Assembly: GCF_003449015.1 (NCBI RefSeq)
Contig: NZ_QRGD01000001.1
Coordinates: 434,001 to 498,000, forward strand
DNA length: 64,000 bases
Source of the DNA: Aureibaculum luteum
Lineage (GTDB): Bacteria; Bacteroidota; Bacteroidia; Flavobacteriales; Flavobacteriaceae
Reading direction: 5' to 3'
A program made the position numbers and the translations under genes. Numbering within the stretch: the first letter of the stretch is position 1; each line of letters begins with the position of its first letter. Below are positions 9,382-16,120 of the stretch, in pieces. The notes under the pieces are model-generated. The model was not told where the DNA came from. It saw only the letters and a list, made by a program, of their open reading frames with translations, and made no database searches.

Positions 9382-10122
9382 ATGGTAAATTTAAATTACA
9401 ACACATCAAATCCTGTTTTTAGCGGGTACATTTGGAAATACAAACGTAGTTCCGCTTCCAAAATGACCCTGAATGGCGTTATTTTAAAATCACTTTTTTC
9501 TATTTTTTTAGTGGGATTAACCACCTGGTATGTTTGGGATTTGGTCAACAAAGGAATTGATGTTCAGTACTACACGTATGGAGGAATGATAGCTGCAGTT
9601 GTATTCAGTATTCTTACTTCCTATAAAAAGAAATGGTCTCCCGTTACAACTCCCCTTTATGCTCTATCCAAAGGTCTTTTTCTTGGTGGCATTTCGGCCT
9701 ATGCCGAAGCCAAATTTGATGGAATGCCGATGCGAGCCGTTAGCGTTACGTTACTAACATTTCTTATTATGCTACTGTTATACAAAGCTAAAATAGTTGT
9801 GGTTACCAAAAGGTTTAGAAGTGTTATAATTACTGCCATTATAACCATTATGACCATCTACATCATCAATTGGATTTTAAATCTATTTGGTATTAACTTA
9901 CCTTACATTTATGGAACTTCTTGGTTCGCTATTGGGTTTAATGTTATAGCGGCAATTGTTGCATCATTCTCATTATTACTAGACTTTGATTTTATAGATC
10001 GCAAACTCGGTAAAGCACCCAAATTTTACGAATGGGTTGCCACTTGGGGCTTGCTCGTTACACTTATTTGGTTGTATGTAGAGGTGTTACGTTTAATGAA
10101 GAAGTTGGCTATCAGGTTTTAA
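9382..10122 (+). CDS. Bax inhibitor-1/YccA family membrane protein
   Basis: A 246-residue protein with about seven membrane segments and little soluble sequence. The order NPVFSGYIWKY near the N-terminus, YALSKGLFLGGISAYAEAKFDGM in the first third, and LLLDFDFIDRKLGKAPKFYEW near the end is that of the Bacteroidota Bax-inhibitor-1/YccA family, whose members act as Ca2+ leak channels or interact with FtsH-type proteases. The function in this organism is not known. It begins 3 bp after the glycosyltransferase. The last 72 bp of the gene are duplicated downstream (from 10319), but this copy is intact. Confidence 0.88.
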   Translation: MVNLNYNTSNPVFSGYIWKYKRSSASKMTLNGVILKSLFSIFLVGLTTWYVWDLVNKGIDVQYYTYGGMIAAVVFSILTSYKKKWSPVTTPLYALSKGLFLGGISAYAEAKFDGMPMRAVSVTLLTFLIMLLLYKAKIVVVTKRFRSVIITAIITIMTIYIINWILNLFGINLPYIYGTSWFAIGFNVIAAIVASFSLLLDFDFIDRKLGKAPKFYEWVATWGLLVTLIWLYVEVLRLMKKLAIRF

Positions 10123-10154
10123 GATACACGATCTTAGTAAAAATCATATAATTT

Positions 10155-10239
10155 GGTCAGTTCGAGCGTCCCGAGATATTCGGGAGAGAACTCAGTGTCC
10201 GCACATACAAGTAGGTTTCAACTCCGCTCAACCTGACAT
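10155..10239. repeat. Palindromic intergenic element, copy 1
   Basis: An 85-bp segment with imperfect inverted ends (TCAGTTCGAGCG at the left; TCAGGTTGAGCG read on the other strand at the right) and an inner perfect hairpin TCCCGA(10169-10174)/TCGGGA(10180-10185). It looks like the short interspersed palindromic repeats common between genes in flavobacteria. Only two copies occur in this window, and they arose together by the tandem duplication. Confidence 0.6.
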
Positions 10240-10260
10240 AGTAACTTATAAAAATGATAA

Positions 10261-10326
10261 CTAAATTATCTTAACTTCAATTGCCTTTCTGTACTGAGAT
10301 CGTACTAAAATCAGGTATTTGCTCGT
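10261..10326 (-). pseudogene. Relic of a second TonB-like lipoprotein gene
   Basis: Read on the minus strand, 10311-10261 encodes ILVRSQYRKAIEVKII plus a stop, against ILVRSQYRMAIEVKTI plus a stop at the end of the intact gene at 10529-11014. Of 17 codons, seven differ silently and two change the residue, so the relic comes from a gene that stayed functional after it diverged. Upstream of it, 10312-10326 still matches the DEQIPNF region of the intact gene, with about 68 bp missing between two CTAAAAT words. The rest of the gene is gone. Confidence 0.65.
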
Positions 10327-10422
10327 TACACTTATTTGGTTGTATGTAGAGGTGTTACGTTTAATGAAGAAGTTGGTGATCAGGTTTTAAGATACACGAT
10401 CTTAGTAAAAATCATATAATTT

Positions 10423-10507
10423 GGTCAGTTCGAGCGTCCCGAGATATTCGGGAGAGAACTCAGTGTCCGAACATACAAGTAGGTTTCGACTCCGTTCAAC
10501 CTGACAT
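10423..10507. repeat. Palindromic intergenic element, copy 2
   Basis: This is the second copy of the 85-bp element with inverted ends and the TCCCGA/TCGGGA core, differing from copy 1 at a few bases. It lies between the duplicated tail of the Bax-inhibitor gene and the 3' end of the minus-strand lipoprotein gene, where a folded RNA could act as a transcript end for both convergent genes. Confidence 0.55.
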
Positions 10508-10528
10508 TGTAACTCATAAAAACTATAC

Positions 10529-11014
10529 CTAAATTGTCTTTACCTCAATAGCCATTCTATATTGAGAACGGACTAAAATTGCTTGTTTTACGGCAGGCTT
10601 CATTGTTGGTAAACGACCAATACTCTGCTCAAGAATTTCTCTAAAATTAGGAATTTGCTCGTCAATTGCATTGGTTGAAATTACATCCACTAGACTTGCT
10701 CTACCCGTATTGTCAATCAAAATATCTATCCAAGCTGTATCATTTACAGCTTTTTTCACTTTGATATCAGCCTTACTCAACGACTCTCCTAATTTTTGAG
10801 TTATGGTAGTCTGAAAGCATTCTTTTTGATTGTCGTTTTCGGCATAATTTTCACAATCCGTAAATATAGGATAGGTGTCTACTTTTGTAAAATCAATGAA
10901 GGTATTGGCCGCAATTTCTAGGTTACTTTTTGATAAAGAAGAGCTAGACGAAAAGTACTCGCATGAAGTACATAAAAGTATAAAAAAAAGAAAACTAATG
11001 GTTCGCCTTAACAT
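10529..11014 (-). CDS. TonB-C-terminal-like lipoprotein
   Basis: A 161-residue lipoprotein: MLRRTISFLFFILLCTSC gives the lipobox and a Ser-rich linker follows. The rest resembles the TonB C-terminal fold fused to Bacteroidota BlaR1-type proteins: FTDCENYAENDNQKECFQ matches FPDCENAEDSKKCLQQ in the M56 gene at 12373-13824, followed by a beta-strand pair (WIDILIDNTGRASLVDV) and a closing strand. It has no TonB membrane anchor, so coupling to ExbBD is unlikely; it may be a periplasmic partner of the M56 protein. It is the last of four minus-strand genes and its 3' end was duplicated. Confidence 0.6.
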   Translation of the reverse strand: MLRRTISFLFFILLCTSCEYFSSSSSLSKSNLEIAANTFIDFTKVDTYPIFTDCENYAENDNQKECFQTTITQKLGESLSKADIKVKKAVNDTAWIDILIDNTGRASLVDVISTNAIDEQIPNFREILEQSIGRLPTMKPAVKQAILVRSQYRMAIEVKTI

Positions 11015-11105
11015 TGCTGATGGTTATAATAAAAGCACTTAAACTTTTTACTTTTAAGTATAAATTTGTATTATGACGAAAGTACAATTTTTTAGCAAAA
11101 TAATG

Positions 11106-12359
11106 CTACTCCTCTTCTTTTCCTTTCATAAAAAGCACTTTATTAATCTCTTTAATGCGTGATTTTGCATATAAAGTTGATTTCTCATCATAGGTGGAGA
11201 ATTTCTCAATATATTTTTTATAATGATTTAAGGCAATTTTTTTATCCTTATAATAATCATCGGAGAGCATTGCTATTTGAAATAAAAGTTGATAATTTCT
11301 CTGATTATTTTCATAGCCTTTCTGAAAAGACGTTATGGCTTTTTTAACTTCCTTTTGTTCTAACTGAACTTTCCCCAATTCAAAATAGTTCTTATCAACA
11401 TCAGGTTTTTGAAAAGCAATGGACATATAAAAACTCATTTCAGCCTTTTCATATTCTTTCATAGCTGCATGCACTAATCCAATATTAAACAGGGTATTCG
11501 TATCCGTAAAATCTACTTTCATCACCTTTTTAAAATACAACAAGGCGTTTTCATAATCATCAACTTTAAAATAACTTAAGCCAAATAATTTATTGACAAA
11601 TGGGGTTTTAAAGTTTAAAGCTTCCAATCGCTTTAGATACACTATAGTAGTATCATATTTCTTCTTTAAAAATTGATTTTGGGCTTTTAATTGTAAAAAG
11701 TTCAAATTTTCAGAATCGATTTTCAGCCCTTTATCAATAAATATGTCAGCTGAATCTCTCACCTTAACTTTATTATAATATTTTGCCAGTTGATACATAC
11801 TTTTAATATGCGTAGTATCTAATCGAAAGGCTTCTAAATAGGGGTTCAAAGGGTCCTTTTTTATCTTTTCTAAGGCTTCACCTAATTCATAATGGTAATT
11901 CGGATTTTCAGGATCTTTTACCACCAACCCATTTAACAAATCAATGGCCTTTTCTGTTTTTCTATTGGCACTGTATAGTTTAGCCAAATTGTATTGTAAT
12001 AATAAATTATCAGGATTATCTTTTAAAACCTCACTTTGCAATTGCATCGCTTTTTTAGAATTACCAGTATACTGATAACACTTACCCAATTGTTCTTTTA
12101 CTTTATCCGTTGGTTTTAAAGTATAAACTTGATTGTAGTAGTTAATTGCATTAGTGTAGTTACCTGTTTTTTGATATATGTCTGCAATTTTATTAAGCAC
12201 GTCAACTGAAGGATTTTCTTCAGTTTTCAATTGCTCTAATGCTAATTGATAATTCCCTTTTTCTAAAAATTCGTCAGCAACGGCCAAAACCGATGTTTGA
12301 GCATCGGTTTTAATTATACATACAAATACGAGCAGCGACAGTACTAATTTATGTAACAT
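11106..12359 (-). CDS. Exported TPR-repeat protein
   Basis: A 417-residue protein with a Sec signal (MLHKLVLSLLVFVCIIKTDAQ) and tetratricopeptide repeats over most of its length, for example the units around NYTNAINYYNQVYTLKPTD, NSKKAMQLQSEVLKDNPDN and KTEKAIDLLNGLVVKDPEN, with later units starting YENALLYFKKV and KKAITSFQKG. TPR proteins are scaffolds, and no catalytic motif is visible. It follows the M56 gene by 13 bp, so it probably works in the periplasm with the M56 sensor protease and the TonB-like lipoprotein. The partner is unknown. Confidence 0.85.
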   Translation of the reverse strand: MLHKLVLSLLVFVCIIKTDAQTSVLAVADEFLEKGNYQLALEQLKTEENPSVDVLNKIADIYQKTGNYTNAINYYNQVYTLKPTDKVKEQLGKCYQYTGNSKKAMQLQSEVLKDNPDNLLLQYNLAKLYSANRKTEKAIDLLNGLVVKDPENPNYHYELGEALEKIKKDPLNPYLEAFRLDTTHIKSMYQLAKYYNKVKVRDSADIFIDKGLKIDSENLNFLQLKAQNQFLKKKYDTTIVYLKRLEALNFKTPFVNKLFGLSYFKVDDYENALLYFKKVMKVDFTDTNTLFNIGLVHAAMKEYEKAEMSFYMSIAFQKPDVDKNYFELGKVQLEQKEVKKAITSFQKGYENNQRNYQLLFQIAMLSDDYYKDKKIALNHYKKYIEKFSTYDEKSTLYAKSRIKEINKVLFMKGKEEE

Positions 12360-12372
12360 AAAAGATAATGTT

Positions 12373-13824
12373 TTAATCTACCTCTAAAGTAATAGGTAAT
12401 GTATATTTTACAGCTACTTTTTTACCTTGATACTCTCCAGGAATCATTTTAGGTAGACTTTTTACAACTCGTATAGCTTCACGCTCTAAATCGGCATGTG
12501 GCCCACGAGCTCTTACCTCAGTAACATTACCTTCTTTATCAATTTTAAAAGCTACATACACCTTCTTTTTACCTGGTTCTAAACTCAAGTTTTTTGTAAG
12601 ATTTACATTAAACTTACTTCCAACAAATTTTTGAATACTTTGTTGTAAGCATTTTTTCGAATCTTCTGCATTTTCACAATCCGGAAAAATCGGAGAGTTT
12701 TCAATTATTGCAAAAGGAACTCCTTCTGTTAACAATTGTTCGGAGAGTTTTTCTATTATTGGGTTATTAGATTTGTCGTTTTCCTCTCTCATTTTTAGTA
12801 AATATTGATAAAGTGCTTCCTTTGTTATTTTTTTTCTTTCATCGTTTCCACTATCAGCTTTATCTATTTCTTCTAATTCCTTAATAATTATTTCCAATCT
12901 TTCTTCAATAAATTTTCGACTTTCTGTATCTAAATCTAATAATTCATCTGTCGAGATTCGTTCTTCAATACTAGGATCTGATTTCTCACATGAAGTATAC
13001 AATAGCATTCCTGCTAATACTGGGATTAACAATACATACTTGAGCTTCTGTAATTGTTTTGATTTACTTTTGTTTATCATAAGTATTCGTTTTTTTAGTA
13101 ATGAATGTTTAAAAAATGGATTGATAAATGATATGTTTTGGACTCCAAAAGTTTCTGCTAATAAATGGTTAAAATAAGTAGCCTTATTTTCCGTTTTTAT
13201 CGCTTTTGAATCGGCAATAAATTCGTGTAATTCAGATATTCGTGCTTGGTATAAATAACTATATGGATTAAACCAACACACAATTTTTTGTAATTCAAAA
13301 AACAATAAATCTAAACTGTGCTTTTGTTTTACATGCACCAATTCATGCTCAATAATTTGCGTTTTATTATTGGTTTCTTTTCCTAAAAAAATATAGTTAA
13401 AGAAAGAAAATGCCTTATTATTATGTAACCATACCAAGTAATAACTAGGTTTGAATTCCTTATCATGGGTAGTTATTAATCTGACTAACTTATAAAGCCT
13501 TAATGCAAATAAAATACTGGCAACGGCAATACCAAGCCAAAAAATTACTTTTAACACTAAAAAAAATGTAATTGGCTGACCCAATTGTTCTTTAATTACT
13601 GTAGAAGGATTCAACACCACTTCAGGCAATAGTACCACATACTCTTGGGGAATGATTTCTTGTACAAGGTCAATTTTTACCAACGGAATAACATAAGCCA
13701 ACACTGAAGTTGTCATCAAATAAAAGCGGTTCCATTGAAAAAAAGTCTCTCGTTTTAAAAACAAGTCGTACACTACTAGAAATAGCGTTTGAAATAATAG
13801 GACTTTGATGATGTAGTCTAGCAT
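12373..13824 (-). CDS. M56 family (BlaR1/MecR1-type) membrane metalloprotease with TonB-like tail
   Basis: A 483-residue sensor protease. It has several N-terminal membrane segments, then the zinc site IIEHELVHVKQ (H160-E161-x-x-H164) with a downstream acidic helix (ISELHEFIADSKA), and another membrane helix (VLLIPVLAGMLLYTSC, about 288). The periplasmic part begins with an acid- and lysine-rich helix (about 300-350) and ends with a TonB-like domain of about 100 residues (FPDCENAEDSKKC ... VYVAFKIDKEGNVTEVRARG). In Bacteroidota such proteins pair with BlaI repressors, here 60 bp upstream. By analogy with BlaR1, a periplasmic signal would trigger cytoplasmic proteolysis of the repressor. The ligand is unknown and nothing ties it to beta-lactams. 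Confidence 0.87.
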   Translation of the reverse strand: MLDYIIKVLLFQTLFLVVYDLFLKRETFFQWNRFYLMTTSVLAYVIPLVKIDLVQEIIPQEYVVLLPEVVLNPSTVIKEQLGQPITFFLVLKVIFWLGIAVASILFALRLYKLVRLITTHDKEFKPSYYLVWLHNNKAFSFFNYIFLGKETNNKTQIIEHELVHVKQKHSLDLLFFELQKIVCWFNPYSYLYQARISELHEFIADSKAIKTENKATYFNHLLAETFGVQNISFINPFFKHSLLKKRILMINKSKSKQLQKLKYVLLIPVLAGMLLYTSCEKSDPSIEERISTDELLDLDTESRKFIEERLEIIIKELEEIDKADSGNDERKKITKEALYQYLLKMREENDKSNNPIIEKLSEQLLTEGVPFAIIENSPIFPDCENAEDSKKCLQQSIQKFVGSKFNVNLTKNLSLEPGKKKVYVAFKIDKEGNVTEVRARGPHADLEREAIRVVKSLPKMIPGEYQGKKVAVKYTLPITLEVD

Positions 13825-13884
13825 GGTTAAAATATTAGTCGGAAGACGGTAGACCGTGAACCGAAGTTATTTTTCTTACTTTTA

Positions 13885-14262
13885 TTACTCAGTTTTTTTC
13901 TGGTCTTCCAACTTATTAATCTCTTTCAATATTCCCTCCAACTCACCTACACTCACATCATTTTTCTCCACAAAAAAGGATACCATACTTTTAAATGAAC
14001 CTCCAAAATAACCATCCATTAATTTGTGTAAACTCTGATTACTATAGGAAGATTTTTTAACCAAAGGAAAATACTTATATCCCTTTCCGAAAGTTTCATG
14101 ATCTACAAAATTTTTATCTTCCAAAATCCTTACTATGGTAGATACCGTATTATAGGCTGGTTTTGGTTCCGGAAACTTCTCAATCATTTCTTTTACTGTG
14201 CACAATTTTAATTGCCACATAATCTGCATAATTTGCTCTTCAGCTTTTGTTAATTGTTTCAT
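13885..14262 (-). CDS. BlaI/MecI/CopY family transcriptional repressor
   Basis: A 125-residue winged-helix repressor. The opening MKQLTKAEEQIMQIMWQLK and the recognition-helix region PAYNTVSTIVRILEDKNFVDHETFGKGYKYFPLV are typical of the BlaI family; the C-terminal helices (about 75-125) would dimerise. It is the first gene of the minus-strand operon and sits next to a perfect 40-bp palindrome (14296-14335) that overlaps its own predicted -7 box, so autorepression is very likely. Family knowledge says the M56 partner relieves repression by proteolysis. Confidence 0.92.
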   Translation of the reverse strand: MKQLTKAEEQIMQIMWQLKLCTVKEMIEKFPEPKPAYNTVSTIVRILEDKNFVDHETFGKGYKYFPLVKKSSYSNQSLHKLMDGYFGGSFKSMVSFFVEKNDVSVGELEGILKEINKLEDQKKTE

Positions 14263-14291
14263 TTTTTTTACTTTTATTAATTTCCATATGA

Positions 14292-14299
14292 CAAATATA
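14292..14299 (-). promoter_or_regulatory. Predicted -7 box for the blaI operon
   Basis: On the minus strand this reads TATATTTG, an exact match to the Bacteroidota -7 consensus TAnnTTTG. It lies 30 bp upstream of the repressor ATG and overlaps the left arm of the 40-bp palindrome, so bound repressor would block it. I saw no clear -33 TTG element. Confidence 0.6.
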
Positions 14300-14335
14300 A
14301 CTAAAAAATTAGTTTAAACTAATTTTTTAGTTATA
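14296..14335. promoter_or_regulatory. 40-bp perfect palindrome, predicted BlaI-type operator
   Basis: The two 20-base arms (TATAACTAAAAAATTAGTTT and its exact complement) meet at 14315/14316 with no mismatch and no spacer. The site lies between the divergent repressor gene and the DUF456 gene and overlaps the predicted -7 box of the former. BlaI-family dimers bind short dyads; this one is long enough for two dimers (nested ACTAAAAAATTAGT-like half units). Confidence 0.75.
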
Positions 14336-14383
14336 AACTTTAGCACACTTATTGCTATATTGCATATAAATACTAAATTAATA

Positions 14384-14887
14384 ATGGATATACTTTTACT
14401 TATACTGGGCGGATGCCTAATGCTACTAGGCTTAATTGGCTCATTTTTACCGATATTACCTGGCCCACTTACGGGATGGTTGGGCTTATTGGTTTTACAT
14501 TTAACAAATGCCATACCTATGAACTGGACGTTTTTAGGAATCACCCTAGGGGTTGCTTTACTTATTTGGGTGCTTGATTATATAATTCCCGCAATGGGCA
14601 CCAAAAAATTTGGTGGAAGTAAATCAGGTGCAATTGGCACCACTATAGGGTTGATAATAGGTTTATTCTCCCCTATTCCTTTAGGATTTATTATCGGAGC
14701 ATTTGTTGGAGCCTTTATTGGAGAAATGGTTTTTGACAGTACAGATACTAAACGTGCCCTTAAAGCTAGTTTCGGATCTTTTTTAGGTTTTCTTTTCTCA
14801 ACAACAGTAAAATTTATAATAAGTATGGTGTTTCTGGTTTTCTTTATAAGTAAAGTGTATGACAATTGGTCATTACTAATTGGATAA
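14384..14887 (+). CDS. DUF456 family membrane protein
   Basis: A 167-residue membrane protein. GSFLPILPGPLTGWLGLLVLH near the N-terminus, then PAMGTKKFGGSKSGAIGTTIGLIIG and PLGFIIGAFVGAFIGE, are typical of DUF456, with Gly-rich membrane helices related to glycine-zipper segments. The ATG at 14384 is chosen over a TTG at 14360, which would only add eight polar residues. The function is unknown. It is divergent from the blaI operon and shares its operator region, so it may be co-regulated. A terminator follows at 14920. Confidence 0.87.
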   Translation: MDILLLILGGCLMLLGLIGSFLPILPGPLTGWLGLLVLHLTNAIPMNWTFLGITLGVALLIWVLDYIIPAMGTKKFGGSKSGAIGTTIGLIIGLFSPIPLGFIIGAFVGAFIGEMVFDSTDTKRALKASFGSFLGFLFSTTVKFIISMVFLVFFISKVYDNWSLLIG

Positions 14888-14919
14888 TCAGATTTACTTC
14901 TCTAGCACTTCATAAACGC

Positions 14920-14952
14920 AAAAAAGACTTCCCTAAATGGAAAGTCTTTTTT
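14920..14952 (+). terminator. Rho-independent terminator after the DUF456 gene
   Basis: AAAAAAGACTTCC and GGAAAGTCTTTTTT form a stem with one bulged base and a short loop, ending in a run of six T. It lies 32 bp after the DUF456 stop codon. Confidence 0.8.
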
Positions 14953-15394
14953 CATGTAAATTGGATTGAATTATTTTTTATCTCCGTCGAGATATTTCTT
15001 TTTCTGTTGATTAATTTCTGCAAATGTTTCTTTTTAGGGACTTTTAAAAAGTTTACTTTATGTTTCACTTACACTTATAAAACAATTCGTTACTAAAAGT
15101 TCCTACCTTAACATTCAACTAATTAACATTTTAAACCACAAACACCTCTATTTAAGCAACTTATATATTTCTATTAATTCTTATAATACTTCATTTTAAG
15201 TTAACACATCGTCAAAGGGAACTATTAAATTACCAGTAAGATTCAAAGAGTTTTAATCAAAAAACTTCCATTTTATCAGATTGTGCTAATAAAACACTTC
15301 CTTTAACGGATATAAATTAGAACTACACGAATATCGTTTCTCTATTTGTTGTTGTCATTTTTAATCTACTTTTATTGCTTCAAAATGACAATTC
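14953..15394. other. Non-coding, A+T-rich gap of about 440 bp
   Basis: I found no gene, tRNA or strong hairpin here. The only open frame (14866-15096) is rich in F, K and C, crosses the terminator and resembles nothing. The right end may carry the promoter of the gene at 15395 (TTG repeats near 15346-15355 and TACTTTTA near 15366), but the match is weak. Confidence 0.5.
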
Positions 15395-16009
15395 ATGGAT
15401 ACATTTATTATAAATACGAATGCCACTTATATAAAGAATATTTTAATTTCAGAAGACTATATAAAAGTTACTGATGAAGATTATAAAACGAAAGATGCTT
15501 TTTTAGAAAAATTCAACACTAAAAAAGGAATTTTAGATACTCGACATCTCATTGACTATAAAAACATAGAAAAAATTGTTTTATATGAAGATGAATTAGC
15601 CTATCAAGTTTACTTTAAAGAAAATGATAAAAAGGAAATGTGTCTATTACATCTTACTACATTACAACAGTATAATGAAGTTTTAGATACTATCCTTTCA
15701 AAGATAAACTTAAAGAAAATCGATATTAAAATTCGCACTAGAGCATGGATAAAACCAGCCATCTACACCTTAATACCCGCTCTATTAACATTTGCTTTAT
15801 TTATGTCTGCCAAGCAACTTGAAGCGGGTGAAAATGTTCAAGTTTCTGGGAGCAGAAGAGGCTTAAAAAAAATAATGTTGCAAATTTCAGAATATTTAGG
15901 GTCAACAAATGCACTGCTGTTAGGGAGTGTTGTTACTTGTGGTTTTATTTACTTTGCGTACAGAGCCTATCAAAAAAGTACTATTGAACAAGAGTCTTTT
16001 ATAAAATAA
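15395..16009 (+). CDS. Unrecognised two-TM protein with PH-like N-terminal domain
   Basis: A 204-residue protein of no family I recognise. Residues of about 1-105 alternate beta strands (YIKNILISEDYIKVTDEDY, IEKIVLYEDELAYQVYFKE, MCLLHLTTLQQYNEVLDTILSKI) and end in a helix, the pattern of the PH-like domains found in small Bacteroidota membrane proteins. Two membrane helices follow at about 121-139 (PAIYTLIPALLTFALFMSA) and 172-191. There is no signal peptide, so the PH-like part would be cytoplasmic. It lies directly upstream of a two-component pair. Similar proteins without sequence identity recur at 19042, 26168, 27434 and 34267. Confidence 0.6.
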   Translation: MDTFIINTNATYIKNILISEDYIKVTDEDYKTKDAFLEKFNTKKGILDTRHLIDYKNIEKIVLYEDELAYQVYFKENDKKEMCLLHLTTLQQYNEVLDTILSKINLKKIDIKIRTRAWIKPAIYTLIPALLTFALFMSAKQLEAGENVQVSGSRRGLKKIMLQISEYLGSTNALLLGSVVTCGFIYFAYRAYQKSTIEQESFIK

Positions 16010-16091
16010 TACTGAAAATCTGAAAGTAAAAAGAATAATAAAAATCAAAGCAGTCTTATTTAACAACAGTAAACGAAATTAATCGTTAACT

Positions 16092-16111
16092 AAAATAAAT
16101 ATGTTTATTTT
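16092..16111. promoter_or_regulatory. Inverted repeat upstream of the histidine kinase gene
   Basis: AAAATAAA(16092-16099)/TTTATTTT(16104-16111) flank a 4-base spacer, with GTTAA and TTAAC further out. It sits just before the start codon at 16121 and could be a binding site for the co-encoded LytTR regulator, although A/T-rich dyads are common in such DNA. Confidence 0.3.
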
Positions 16112-16120
16112 TAACTATTA

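Larger units (their letters stand above)
10051..10579. repeat. Imperfect 268-bp tandem duplication between convergent genes
   Basis: Bases 10051-10311 recur at 10319-10579, offset exactly 268. Each unit holds the tail of the Bax-inhibitor gene, a palindromic intergenic element and the tail of a minus-strand TonB-like lipoprotein gene. About the first 186 bp differ at only five positions, while the last 50 bp (the coding tail) differ at nine. The junction at 10318-10326 shares an 8-base word (TTGCTCGT) with 10655-10662 inside the lipoprotein gene, which points to joining at microhomology. No full gene lies inside; copy 1 contains a relic of a second lipoprotein gene. Confidence 0.9.

Noticed and set aside
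14866-15096. 76-codon open frame after the DUF456 gene
   Set aside because: It overlaps the DUF456 end, runs through a strong terminator and has an F/K/C-rich composition typical of chance frames in A/T-rich DNA.
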